DNA of 64,000 nt from Bryum argenteum (taxonomy: Eukaryota > Streptophyta > Bryopsida > Bryales > Bryaceae): contig CM073330.1 of assembly GCA_037043015.1 (NCBI GenBank), positions 15,270,512 through 15,334,511 on the forward strand, in the 5' to 3' direction. Positions 10,600-23,900 of the stretch are shown here, one piece after another. Under the pieces are notes generated by a model that was given only the letters and a program-made list of their open reading frames with translations, made no database searches and was not told the origin of the DNA. Position numbers and translations under genes: made by a program. How positions within the stretch are numbered: position 1 is the stretch's first letter; every line of letters begins with the position of its first letter.

Positions 10600-12420
10600 A
10601 GTGGAGTCATTATCCTCCCGACGACATATCAGCATACCTCGCCTCGAATCCGCTTCTGCTAATATAACTTCATGAACTCTTCCGAACATAAACCTCCTCT
10701 TTTTCCTCCTTGAAAATACTAATCACCAGCTCTTAAGATGGATACCAAGTTGTCTTCCTTGTCGCTGCCTAACCTCGCTTCCCTACACAGAATAAGCCAA
10801 AGTCAGTAATAAGCTGGATTTTACAGAAGAATGAAACTTGAAGTCGTCGAACACACCAGGAACACCACCACGTTGACTTCCATGGATTACAGGTTGCAAA
10901 TAATAGTCGAACATGATTATAATCAATGCAGCATATTATCTACACGACAAAAACAACCAGATCCAACCAATCAACGAATCAATTACCGCTACGATTTTCT
11001 GCAATCACTTAATCTCAATGGGCTGACAGACACTAACACTTTAATACTTCAACGTCGTCAACGGAGGCACGAAAGGAGTTGTTTCAACCAACCAAAGCCA
11101 TCCTCAGCATTGCTAGAGCGCAAAATAAACGTCTCAACTCTAATTCGATTCATGAAGTACGCTGTGGGAAGCTATATAAGAACCTCAAAAGCAACCCACT
11201 CTCTATACGGTTTGTTGCAGTAAATACTTCACTACACGTACTGCTTGAGAAAGTAAAGAAACAAATACGAAGGACTCAAAGAACAGGCATTACTGGTGTC
11301 TAGCAGCGTCCAAGCTAAGCTGCCACAAGCTGTAACCCTACAGAACCAAGTGAAGATCATGCCTAGCGCGGCTCAATAAAGTACAAGAAAGAGACAACGA
11401 AAGGCGTGTGAGAGAAAGGAGAAAGTAAAAACAAACAGAAAGCGTGGTGCAAGAAACGGGAATTGCACACGTCCACTACCTGACAGTAGAGACTGGAAGC
11501 AACGGGTACAGTATGAAGGAGAGATATAGCAGCGTGCGAGTGCGAGAGAGAGAGAGCGAGTGTGAGAGCGAAGAAAAAGCAAAGGGATGGAACATGGACG
11601 ATGAGAAGAAGGCTTAGGTGCAGCGGGTGGCAACTAGCTTGCAGAGTGAGAATGAGGAAAGAGAGTGGGACAAAGATGCAGAATGAGGGAGAGTGCGGGC
11701 ATGAGGAATAGGAAGGGAGAGGGCGATGGTAAGTCGGCGATGGAGGTTAAGGGTGAGGAAGGAAGATTCTGGAGGGGGGGAGGGGGGTGCAGCATCAGCA
11801 GCATTAGCAGCGCAGCTGTGACTAGAGAGAAGACGCAGCGGAGGATCAAGAGACATGTAAGGGACAAGCATGTAGTTAGTGTTAGCGGCACGAGTATCCA
11901 CGCGGCAATTGCGATGGAGGGGCCACTGGTGCTGACCTGCGGGCCATTCGTGCTAGCCTCCCTTTGCACCACCCCCCCCCCCGACCCTCATCCACGTCCC
12001 ACGCTCGTTTACAGTCCCCCCTCAGCCGCTCTTATTATGTTATTTGATGCGTACCTTGCCCCGCCTTGTCCAACACATGTCTGGCCTTCCCATCGAAATT
12101 CCCTTCCCCTCCTCCTCCCCTGGCCCCCTCTCTCTCTTGTTGACATTTTTTGCATCCCTCCACACCGCTTGCCAACCTTGAGTGTAGCTGCCTCTTTTCT
12201 AGAACCTCATGCTCCTTCCCCATTTTCATCTGTTTTTTCATTCTTTACCTTTCCTACTCTATGTTCAAGCAACAATGATATCTGCTTTGTCCCTTTCCTT
12301 TTGTATTTCTATGACAAATACCATACTCTTCAAGTATGCCGAGTGTAGTTATTGCAGTATGTCGAATCAAGTTTTTGGAATTCATCACAAGAAATATCAA
12401 GAAATTCAGTTTATGATTTC
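10600..12420. other. Upstream flank of the C78 gene: GC-richer, low-complexity, purine/pyrimidine-skewed DNA
   Basis: This stretch has higher GC than its surroundings, with GA-rich (11390-11780) and CT-rich (12090-12260) blocks and short G and C runs near 11776 and 11975. Several overlapping open frames exist on both strands, but their composition is simple-sequence and none resembles a protein. Promoter or 5' UTR of the minus-strand C78 gene is the likeliest role. No precise promoter element can be assigned. Confidence 0.4.
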
Positions 12421-12690
12421 ACATATTTGGCTTGCCATGTCAGTACACACCTAACATTTTAAAACCCAAAAACAAAATTTGTCTTCACCGAAATGCATGT
12501 CATCAACTCATACTTCATTAAATGATTATGCAATTTTCGAAACACAAACTAGACTTAATTCTGGATCCAACGCAACAAATTTCTTCAAATACGGACTCCG
12601 TATGTAGAAGTTGTGGCTTGAATTTAAAGTTTCAACCCTCCATTCAAAATGTCATTTTTTGACATGAAGGATTTATAGATGTTAAAACAA
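12420..12690 (-). repeat. Fragment of the ~1-kb dispersed element
   Basis: Contains TTTGGCTTGCCATGTCAGTA, ACAAACTAGACTTAATTCTG and TCATTTTTTGACATGAAGG, matching, in reverse orientation, the 5' part of the copy at 19970-20940. Confidence 0.55.
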
Positions 12691-12929
12691 TGCTTTACAC
12701 AAAAAACACTATACTTGATTGTCTATATATTTTTATTGATCTCTCAGTGATTCAACTGCAAGAGCTCCTTTCTTAGAAATATGTAGTTTTTATTTAATTA
12801 TCTATGCTAAAATATGGTCAAAGGACAGTGAGGTCACATTTTTCTCAAAACAGTGATGTCAATTAAGGATTAATTGTAAAGTAGGCTTTTAGAATCTGAG
12901 TCAAAAACATTATATTTAATTAAGTGTGG

Positions 12930-13270
12930 TTGGCGGCGCTACCACGGATATGTTGTCTATAATAAGGTCAATTTTGAAACACTTGAATACTTTGATCATG
13001 CCCCTCTTCTTTATATGCTAAATCTAAAATTAAGTAATATTTTATAAATTCTGGTGATTTTGGAGGCCATAAACTCATAAATACTTGGAAATTCAATATC
13101 TTAGGATCCGTTAGCGAGAATCGCAATCCAATTGTTTTCCATATTTGCACTAAAAAAGAACCTGCCTCCAACAACCCCTCATGCGCCCCAATCCGGCCGG
13201 TAGTTCCCAAGATCATAGTGTCAATTGCAAATCAAAACATAACAAAACAAACTACACGTCTTAAATAATA
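12930..13270. repeat. Single copy of a ~330-380-bp dispersed repeat
   Basis: Shares TACTTTGATCATGCCCCTC, TTTTGG(T/A)GATTTTGGA-like and CAATATCTTAGGATCCGTT segments with the tandemly arranged copies at 31190-32300. It begins with GGCGGCGCTACCACG and ends in an AAAACA-rich tail. No coding potential. Confidence 0.5.
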
Positions 13271-13539
13271 AATAATAGATAAGAAAAGAAGCACTATTGT
13301 CTCAGTTACATGTGTCAATTCTCACGGTGAAAAAACTTCAACCCGTATATTATTTGCACATGCAAGATCATAACAACCAACGACATGAAAATATTATGTT
13401 ATTTTCGGTTGACGTTGTCTAGCACTGGATAGAACACAAACGATCCGATAATGATTGATATTTTTTCCACTCTCTTATCAATGAAATAACATCTTTAATA
13501 TCAGATTTCTAAGCCACTACTCAAAATATGAAGAAAATT

Positions 13540-14205
13540 CTAAGATTTGTGAATATGACATATATTTATATACTCCTTGCAATGATGAAGATTGCCAAAC
13601 ATCTTACAAAGGAAAAGTAGTTCAAGCCTAAACCCTTGCACTCAAATCCATGCTTAATCTTCAATACAACTTCGATCCGGTCAAGGTCTCTACCACTCGA
13701 TCCGGTCAAGGTCTCTACCACTCGATCCGGTCAAGGTCTCTACAACTTTGATCTGGTTAAGGTCTCTAACACTAAAAATAGACTATAATTTGAATCCATC
13801 ACAAAAAATAAAGTAAAAATCTAACGGTGGATGAAGGAGATATAGCTCCTCAAAAATCATTCACTTTCACTTTTTTCATCATTGAGACATCATATCAACT
13901 ATAGTGTTTTTGGGATGCATCTAAAGATGACACTTATGTAAAATAAATTCATGAACACTATTTTTGATCTCACATAGTTGGCTTGCAATGGTAATACATT
14001 ATAATATTTGAAAACTTAAAAATAAAAGTTGCCTTCATGCATGTCATTTATTCATCCTTTATTGTAAGGGTTTACACAAACTAGACTTGCTTTGTGACTC
14101 AACCCAAGTGATTTCGTCTTAATGAAGAAAAAATGGCTCTTCAAGTTTTTGCCCTTCATCCAAAATGTCGTTTTTCAACACTAGGGACGTTTATGGGTTG
14201 ACTCA
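13540..14205 (-). repeat. Partial ~1-kb dispersed element with an internal 25-bp tandem repeat
   Basis: In reverse orientation it carries the family blocks CTAACGGTGGATGAAGGAGA, GTTGGCTTGCAATGGTAA, ACAAACTAGACTTGC and AAAATGTCGTTTTTC, ending in GGGACGTTTATGGGTTGA, a variant of the element terminus. Four 25-bp units beginning TCGATCCGGTCAAGG occupy 13672-13771; the first three are almost identical and the fourth is degenerate. The unit is absent from the other copies, so it expanded after insertion. Confidence 0.65.
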
Positions 14206-15940
14206 ATGGCTTGTAAATCTAATTAGGTATATGGTTTATAAAACTTTCCAACAAAAAAAAATCAATAAAATATTCATTACAAAAAATCTATGTCTACCCC
14301 AATTAGGCTTGAAACAACAAAGTTGTCATAAAAGTTCAGAAATTCAAACTTGACTTTGTAATTTCTACCACACTTACCTTGTATGTAATACCTCTTTTAA
14401 ATCATAGTCCAAAATACAAAAATTTAACCTTTCATTTGAGCTGCTCAAAAAAACAAAATATCATTTTGACTTTTTAGAGTATTCAAGGGTTATGCATACC
14501 TAGTATTGTTACAAGCTATTTATGTTCCTTCCAATACTACATAAGAAAATAATGTGTAAAATCTCTTAGCTTACTCTTTATGTGCCCAAACCCCAATTTT
14601 CCTATTGTTGAAATTATAGTTGTATCAATGATGTCCTAATGCTCTATGACATCATGCATTCAAACTCCTACATTTTCAAAGGATCTAAGGGAACACTATA
14701 AAGGGAATTGAGGTCTTAAAACTTCTAAGCTGTTCCAACTGAATTCTAATCCCAATGGCGTAAAAAGTGGCTATACAAGTAAATCATAGAAATGATGAGG
14801 CCAATTTCTGATTCTAACTACGGCGTATTGTTTTTATCATTGAATTCTTTCATTAGTAAGTACTCCTATGATAAATCAAGTAGCAGTGGTCTCTAGGTTC
14901 AGATTAATACATACAGTATGTTCATCTTTTAATAACTTGATATCTTAATTTTAAATTTTGAAATGTTTTAACAGCTTGCGCACGAAGCATAAAGCTTTTG
15001 GCAGTTTTGCATGTGCATGCAACATCATCACGTATTTGAAGCGGGTTAAATCTATGACCGCATGTGGACTCTTAGGGGCTTTGTGCCTCCTTCATCTTGC
15101 CTACCCTCTTCTGCTAGTTTACTCCTAAAAGGCCAAGGGAGTAGGTCAGGAGCCTTCAAGATGAGTAAGTCATTGAATCTTTTTGTTCATTCTACAAAAA
15201 TGGTCCACGAATTATAACCATGATACCTTGTAAAGTACTAGGTCGAGAAGCTCCACAAGTTGTTCAACAAATTCACGGTATGAAATCAGTGCTTATATAA
15301 TTTCTTGAAAGTTGGGCACCTCAAAATGATCTAGGGAGGGAACTTCAACCAAGCATTGGGCCCTTCTTTATTGTCTCTGTCCTCTTAGGCAAAGACTATA
15401 TAAAGACTTCCCCCATCAACTCACCCAAAAGTCCAATGACCTATCTCAAACCCCTTTCACACTATCACAAAATAGATGGAAAGTGGATGAGACTTGGATG
15501 AGACCTGGATGAAATGCAGGTGGCAGCTGTTCGCGTAGGGTTTGAGCCCCTACCTGCTCTGGTCCTCCCTCCTTTTCAAATTGCAGAGCTTAGTTCTTCA
15601 AAAATTCCTACAGAGGCTCTGGAAGATTCACAAGGACACAATTCATGAGACCTACATTCGGAGTGCTACCAACCTCAGCTTTGAGGGGTAACACTTCTTA
15701 GTACTCTTAGCAATTAGGGTTAGAAGCATCTAGTTTAGGTTTTTTTCTAGGACAGTGCCACAATTGGTCATATACTTTGTGTCATTGTGATGCTCGGATT
15801 CTTTTAATCTTTTTTTTTTTCTCTTTCTTTCTCTTTTTTTTCCCTTTTTTTTTCTTCTTTTTCTAAAAAGCATCAAAGTGCGAGTTGTGGCGGCCTTTGC
15901 GACATTATTGTCGTCTCATGTTGTGTAAGTGCTACTGCAA
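14205..15940. other. No supported gene
   Basis: AT-rich sequence without recognisable coding exons. A slightly GC-richer patch at 15060-15720 has no open frame of note, and T-rich tracts lie at 15805-15865. Nothing else was identified. Confidence 0.4.
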
Positions 15941-16106
15941 ACCCCCCCCCCCCCTTAAAACCACTAACATGACCCCCCCTCCCATGAGGGGGCCCCTAAA
16001 TCCCATGAGGGGGCCCCTAAATCCCATGAGGGGGCCCCTAAATCCCATGAGGGGGCCCCTAAATCCCATGAGGGGGCCCCTAAATCCCATGAGGGGGCTC
16101 CTAGGA
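15941..16106. repeat. Poly-C tract followed by a six-copy 21-bp minisatellite
   Basis: After a C-run near 15943-15954, units of 21 bp starting CCCATGAGGGGGCCCCTAAA repeat six times between about 15981 and 16106; the last unit is variant (GGGGGCTCCTAGG). Each unit holds the palindrome GGGGCCCC. Because 21 is a multiple of three, the plus strand reads as a run of MRGPLNP heptads, but flanking frames give no sign of a real protein. Confidence 0.85.
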
Positions 16107-16129
16107 ACTCTTCGGCCTGTTTTGGGATT

Positions 16130-16935
16130 TCAAACACAAGCCATGTTTTACCATTTCAAGCCACTAATATGGAATCATAACCAGTTTCTTGTAAAGATTT
16201 TTACATAAGTATGATTGAACGACACTCTTAACAACTTTGTATTTGGAAGATTTTTTATCCAAGTAACTTTGGTAGTGGATTGGCAAGAATATTCTTTTAG
16301 CAAAAAAAGTGAATAAATGGATGAAATTTGATGAGTTATATCTCCTCCGACCACCATTGGAATTCAACTGCAATCATTTTTTGGGATAGATTCCAATTAG
16401 AATCTAATCTCAATGGTTTGATAAGATCAAAGATGTTTTGAATGTGAAGCATGGGTCTTAGAGCAAAGGGTCTAGTTCTGGACAACTTTTCTTTTGTTAA
16501 TCTTTTGGAAGTTTTCACCATTGCAAGGCTACTATATTAGCCAAGAAATTTTTTATTAGTTTTTTTATTTTTTTATTTTATTTTTTATTTTTTATTTTTT
16601 ATTTTATTTTTAAATGCACAGGTATTTCTAAAATGAAGTTGAATTTTTTTCTAAATGGTGATTTTTTAAATTGCAATTGCTTTGTTGGTTGAATTTTTTG
16701 CACTAAAGTGAAAGTGAAGAAATTTTAGTTTGTTTTTAGTATTCATATGTTATGATCTCCCAATCTATGAGTCTTCATGACTCATAATTTGGATTGTGTG
16801 ACCTCCAACAAATCTACCATAAGATTGTAGGGTTGAATGTGAATAAGTAACCTTGAGTTTCATCTATAAATCTTCTTTTGAAGATGTGTCTTTTGGTTAG
16901 AAAGGAGCTAGGACGTATAGGGGTTGAGGCGTTGC
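16130..16935 (+). repeat. Copy of the ~1-kb dispersed element lacking its first part
   Basis: Collinear with the 20200-20935 copy: the ACCATTTCAAGCCACTAATA region, GAGTTATATCTCCTCCGACC, TTTTTGGGATAGATTCCAAT, TTTTCACCATTGCAAGGCTA, and the terminus GGACGTATAGGGGTTGA. An expanded TTTTTATTTT tract sits at 16550-16615. No open frame. Confidence 0.65.
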
Positions 16936-17299
16936 CCATGGAGTGCCAATACTAGAAGGTGATTGGTCCATACAATAGCCTCAAAATTGCTCATGAAGAA
17001 AAAAACTTCCTTAAATTCTAGTTCAAGGCTTATAAAAATAAACTACACATGTGAATAAAGACTAGTGCATTGCATTTGATAACCAACCCTTTAAACTTTT
17101 CTTCCACGTAAGATTTATTTCTAAGCAGTTTGTTGTTTAGGCGTGGCAAGGCTTAAAAGTTTTCAATAAATAAACATGTATGAACTTTTGGCAAAGAGTT
17201 GTTCAAGAATTCGATATAGACCCAACAAGGACACTATTGGTACCATCTATTGTAGTGGCATCAAGGCTTGGAAGGCATTAGTATTGGAGAATTACAATC

Positions 17300-17868
17300 T
17301 TAAAGGCTTGTATCAACACACTCTTCTTTGTTATTGAGCTTGCTTGTTGATGATGTCCTCAGTTGATTGTTAGATTGAAATGTGCTTTCGTAGTCAACTC
17401 TAGTAGTAGTATGAAATCCAAGAGCTTTTTTAGCAATCAAACTCCTAGGTAGCAAATGTGAATGTTTCATCTCTTCATTCATAGGATCATATTGTATGCT
17501 TTCTACCGAAATACCTAACAAAGCGGCATCTGCAATAATAGGATCTTCGTAAAATCCACGCCATACATACAATGTGGGGTCTTCTGTATCAACCATAAGC
17601 AAATCTCCCATGTCTTGTAGGAATTCACATGCAGGTTGCAAAGGTGCCCTTTGAGGTTTTCCATAGCTATGTATGGCAAGGGCATTCGATAAGGGCCACC
17701 CGGCAAAGTCCAAGTACCAACCCTCTAATAATTCTGCCCAAATACCACTAGGGTTCTTCAACAGTGCCCAAAATAACACCTATGTGACAAAAGTTGTTTT
17801 TTATTGATTGGCAGAAACTTTTGGGGATTGATCAAAATTGGTCCACATATACAAGACCTTAAGAAGTG

Positions 17869-17916
<48 letters not shown>

Positions 17917-20900
17917 TTTTATTTTATTTTTGCATTTCGTTTTTTAATTGTTATCATAAGATTCCTTTTGATAAACAAACATAATAAGTAAAGTTATGTT
18001 TATCAAGTAGATATGTATCCAAATATAATGTGAAAACTTATAAGAATAAAAGTACCCTTTTGATATAATTGAATCCCCCAATTTAATTACACATATTTAT
18101 ATTGGACAAGAAAACAAAAAATAGAATACCATTTTGTGCAATGTTTATAGATTAAACTCTTTCTTTATTATATACTACCAAGGTTTATAAGTGATGTTTT
18201 ATTGATAATGTGCATCAATGATATTACCTGCCTTAATCCAACCTTTGCGATTGATAAGATGCGCATGTTACGTCTACTCTGCACAAGGGTGATCAAGTGT
18301 TCACTTGCTTGAGTGTCAACAATATCAGGTATTGCATTTAGCAATGCCTCTATTGATTTAAATTCACCAAGTTGCAAAGCTTTTCCAGTCTTGTCACGAT
18401 ACACAATGCAAAACTCTTCAACCGTCAATCCATTCTCCATACATAATGGACTTCCAAGTATCATTCTTATTTCATGTTGTAGTTTCAACGATGGCTTTGG
18501 TGTTGTTGTAGTTGCACCCAAATCTACCTCTACTGATGGTAAGGTTGGTTTGTCTTCAAGCTCCATTACTTCTTTGCCAACATGTTCTTTATCACTTAAT
18601 ATGTCTTCCTAAACAAGTTGGGGTGGGGGCCGCTCAATGAATAAAACTACATGATTATTATTTGCCTTCTTGAACATACTTGATAACCTAATGTTCTATT
18701 TACATTATCTTCTAGTGATAAACTTTAAATAGAAAATCATAATTAAGATTTGCATTTGATATTATATTAATATTGTTAGAACAAAAATGTCTAAATAATC
18801 AATTGAACAATAGCAAAATATGTAAAAAGAGTAACATAGTTTTTGGTGTTAGAATTCCTTGGAGGACTTATCAACTATATGAAAAGTTTATTTGTCTAAA
18901 ATCCAAAAAAATTGGTTTGTATGTACCATCTTTATGGCTTTAAGATTAAAAATAAATATTCCAACTTGATGAGCAATTGTGTTGTTCACAAAATATAGAC
19001 AAGTGATAAACAAATTGAAATTCAATGTTCTACACTATATTTCAAACAATGCAGCTAATCAAGCTCTAGTCTTCTTTTAGATTCATCATTACAATGATAC
19101 GAAAGATTTTTAAAATTGTTTAGGAACCTTGAAAAATAGAAAGCAATCTAGCAAGTGTCAACTTCTATTAATATATATAATATATTACATGAAAATGTGT
19201 GAAAGTCATAGAAATGGCCTTTTGTAAAGCTAAGAGTTTGTAAGTGATTTACTTTGTTTGGACTATGGAAGTTGCCACCTTCTGAAATTAATGATGGTTC
19301 TTTTGACACTTCACAATCTAACAAATCAAGCAATGGAAACTCCCCATCTCGAAGTTTTACTATCAAAACTCCATCTTCTTGGCTACCTAGACGAACAAAA
19401 TCTTCCATATCTTTTAATAATAATCGCAATTCATAGCACTTTGCTAATTGAAACTCAGATCCTCTTTTTGACATTTCTACTTTAGATTTATCGATGCTTT
19501 TGATAATGTATCCATTAGAATTTAGTATCTCCCACAACTTCCCTGCCATGAGAATATTTGTGTTAGTGATTCAAAATAGAAGTGTCTTGTGTATAAAAAG
19601 CTTTTAACAATCAATCAATACAGTGAAATTCATACAAAATATTGTCATTAAATAGTCAACAATTCATAACATATGTTAATTTTATGTAAGCGTTTGATGT
19701 CCACATCTTTGTAAAAACACAATTTTCTCATTTGCCATAAATGAAAATATAAATAAGCTATGTAAATCTAAATTGTACAATCTTATGATAGAATTACACT
19801 GGGTCATGTGAATCACATTTCAAGTTCTGAGGCCTCATAGATTGCAAGATAGTAACATATCAATACTAATATAAGATTATGGAATTTTATCATTAAACTT
19901 TGAGGTGGAACCACTATCAACAAACTAACCACTATAAACATCCTCAACTAGAAAGTTGTTCACATTTATCTTAAACCTTAAACGGCCACGATGTCGAAAA
20001 ACGACATTTTGGATGTACATCCAGAACTTTGAAGAGCCATATCTTCTTCATCCGAGGTCCATTTTGGATGAAATCACTTGGATTAGGTTCCAAATCAAGT
20101 CTAGTTTGTGTTGTAAACTTTTCAAGCCCATACAATAAATTATTAATTAGTGGAATGCACTTTAGTGAAGACAACTCTTGTTTTTGGGTTTCCAAGCATG
20201 GGGCATGTATTACCATTGCAAGTCAATTATGTGAAACTAAAAATAGTTTTTCATGATTTTTTTTTTCATGGTCATGATCTTAAGGTGATTCTTAACAACT
20301 TTGTAGTGAAAAGTTTTTTAAACCAAATGATTTGCTATTGGATTTGCAATGATGTTTTGTCAACAGAAAAAGTGAGAAAATGGATGATATTTGAGGAGCT
20401 ATATCTCCCTCATCCACCGTTGGAATTCAACTTAATTTTTTGGGATGGCCTCCAATTAGAGTCTAGTCTAAGTGGTAGAAACCTTAACAAGATCGAAGAT
20501 GTTTTGAAGATAAGGCATGAAATTTTGGACAATTTTTCCTTTGTAAAATGTTCGGTAGTTTTTACCATTGCATGGCTTTTCTTTGAGCCAAGAAATTTTT
20601 TGATGAATTTTTGTTGGGTAAAGGACTTATTAAGATGAAGGTGAACATCTTTCTAGTTGGTGATTTTTTCATTGCAATAGGTATATTGGTAGCATTTCCA
20701 CCTCAAAGTGAAAATGATGAAATTTTGCAGTTTGTTTTTGATATTAATATGTTACGATCTCCCGATCTAAGGCCTCATGACTCAAATTTTGGTCCACATG
20801 ATCTTCGATAAGTCTATTACAAGTTTGTACGGTTGAGGTCTTAATAGCTTCTCTTGATTTTCATATATGACGATTTCTATAGAAATGTGCTTTTCTGCTA

Positions 20901-23900
20901 GACGTAGGCTCGGGCGTTTAGGGGTTAATAACACTCTTGTATTAGAAAACCTTCAAATCTTGTTACAATTTTTTTTTTTTAATGTAATTTCTATACCCAA
21001 GTAATTAGTTGGAGACCCAAATATTAGTCTTGCATTTTTAAAGTAATTTCTATACCCAAATCCAATACCAAAAACTCCAATCATAAAACTTCCATCTAGA
21101 TAGAAAGTTATTGGATCCATCCTAGGATCATACTTGTGTTAGATATTTACATAAAAAAATTCACTTGGAATAAAGTAAATGGCTTGCAGTGGTAAAACAT
21201 GCTCCATGCACCTTCACAAAAATGCATTATGTAAACTCATTCAATCTTGTATGGACCTCTAATATTACCAAAAGAAGAAAAAAACTAAAAATAAATAAAA
21301 GTAAAGTAAAGAACAAAACTAGACTTGATTTGAGATCTTACCCAACAAATTTTGGCAAAATCACATTTTAAAGAAAGAAGTTGTGACCCTCCAAAGTTTT
21401 AGGTTGTCATGCAAATTTGAGGTTGACCCTCCAAACTTTAACCCCTAACCGTCCGTGTGTGTTTTTGGAGCTCAAAACCTCAAAACTGCAATTTTCTACC
21501 TCTATGCACTCCCGGAGGTATGAACCAATTTTTTTCCGTCTTTTGAAATTTCCAACCGTAAGATCTTGTACCTAAGACTATTTTTAGTTTCTGTTCCAGA
21601 AATTGACCGTTGGATGTTTACCATTTGAGAGATTATAACATTCAAAGTTTGTCTCCCAAGTTTTTTGGGCATTTTGAAGATTGTTTTTGGAAGTTTTGGA
21701 GGCTGCCCTTGTAAAATTGGTAAACATTTTGACTTGTGTCAATTTGGAACTCAAGTAGTGATTTGTTTACGAACATATTTCCGAAAAAAAATTTCAAAAA
21801 AAGACTAAATTTAAGCTGCCCTTTTTGGACTTCAAACCTAAAATTTCTAGATGAAGGTTTTAAAATTGGAATTTGGCTTTGCAAATTTAATCACATACTT
21901 TTTGGAGTATAAGGAACACCCACTAAAAATTTAGGCAAAAAATATTACTTTTAACACCTTCATCTAGGCTGCCCGCAATTGCAAAAACCTGTTTAGGGTT
22001 TTAAGAACGCTTAGGGGTTAAATAAAGAAGTTGTGACCCTCCAAATTGTCAAATGTTGACACCAACACATCAACCTTGAACACTAGTATCTCACAAATAG
22101 AGAGACGTTTGAATCTAAAATTTGGTGTATTGTACATAAAGAAATACAAGGCACTAGACCCTGAACATTAAAATTTTGAAAACCCTCACTTTGCAGAAAA
22201 TAAGGGTTTTGAGGTTTCGAGGTTTAGGAGGTTAAGACCACCATCAAGGTGACATGCGATGATACATGAATTAAGCAATAATTGTCAACCACAACATGAT
22301 ACCTCTAATACCTATATATTTTATTCAGTGATAGGTGAAATACTGACTACAGTTTTATTAGATCAATAATACAATGTTAATATGTATATATGTAATACCT
22401 GAGAGTGTTTCTTCGAGGCATTCAATGAGCTCCGAAGGCGCTAGACCCTCGGGATAACGTGCTAACAAGATGGCAAAAACTGCAGAGCGTAATCCTGAGG
22501 TTATAGTATTCAAAATGCGGTTGTTTTCAAGCGTATTGATAGGAAAGATCCTACTTGGATCCGAGGTTTTCACAAGTAATACATCATGCTGCCAATCGTC
22601 AATAAGTTCCGAGATAGAATCCATTCCAAGTGATGGTAGATCTAGTGGCACTCCGAACATTTTTTCATACATCACTGGCAGGTCTTCAACTTGGATTCCA
22701 CGACCTTCATCATGTAATGCAAGGAGCAGTCTGGAACATTTTCATATTTTTATTTTTGCAATCTCAGTCAAATGGTCAAAGTTGAAGACAATTTTTCCAC
22801 ACTAAATCTTAAACATCACATCATTAAATATCTCATTACATTATTAAAAGAGTTTAGACTTCCAAGTGTGAGCCCTATAGTACAGTACGGAATACTCAAG
22901 GAATGAACCAATGAAATTAGAATACTCTCTATTAGTTCTAAATGATCAAAAGTATCGTGTTTATAACTGGCAGAATATTTACTATTTCTAGATTTGAAAT
23001 CAGCTTCAATACATTAGTTTATCCAAAATAATACACGTTTTCTCTTTTGAAAATTGAAACCATGATTGCATGATTCTTAAGAGATTAACCATTAAACGTC
23101 ATATGCTGTCCTGATACCACACCCGAAATCTCTTTTAAACTCCACTTTTAGCATTATTCTATTTTTAATTTGCGTGAGCTCTATTCTAAGAAAGTATAGA
23201 TCTCTTTAAGGTGCTCAGTTTGGAATTTTAAAAATTCCATTTGGTATAATGGAGTGTAAGTTATGAGCAAGATTCTCTCAAAAAAAAACCCAACCCCTCG
23301 GGCTGGGTCTGACGTTTAAGGGTTAATGTTTGAATCATAAATATTCTTGAAGCATAAATGTCATATTCATGAATCTGGAAAAGCTCGAAGCTTTTAACCC
23401 TTAAACGTCCAAGCATGCCCCTTGGGCTTGGTTTCCACTGTATTTTCAGAGGGGCTCGACGTTTAAGGGTTAATTTACTAAGAATCCTTCTCTATCTAAA
23501 TCTTCATAGTATGTGTACAAATTATGAGTGAAGCCAAATTGGGTCATTTAGGCTATGGTCAATTTCAGATGTACTATATTGAGATCGAATGAAGTTGAAA
23601 GTTTCACACGTCGTAGATATGAAAGCTACGACCTGCGAAACATTGTTGAGTGAAGTATATGTACAAATTATGAGTGAAGCTAGTAAAAATTTCAAGAAAG
23701 AATAACAAATTTTACCCCTTCAAATGGGTTGCCTGAAATCCTAAAACCTAACTTCAATTTTAAGTATCTTTAGGGGTTGAGCCACTTAAAGGGTTATTAG
23801 AATTGAGGAGCGAATTCTCATTCTATGAAAAAAGTGCAACTAGTGATAACTTGCCTAAAGCGCAAGCGAACGTGTGGGGACATGTCTTCAGTCGAATAAA

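Noticed and set aside
11665..12348. 227-codon plus-strand frame with Pro/Ser-rich sequence
   Set aside because: The region is purine- then pyrimidine-rich simple sequence; composition alone explains the frame and no domain is seen.
13672..13771. CRISPR-like array
   Set aside because: Units are contiguous with no spacers, in a eukaryotic dispersed repeat. No CRISPR array or Cas gene is present in the window.
15885..16208. Protein with MRGPLNP repeats
   Set aside because: The frame is open because the 21-bp minisatellite is a multiple of three, and flanking codons show no coding character.
19970..20945. Interstitial telomeric repeats at CCCTAAA-like words
   Set aside because: The word occurs once per element end and never in tandem; it belongs to the inverted terminus.
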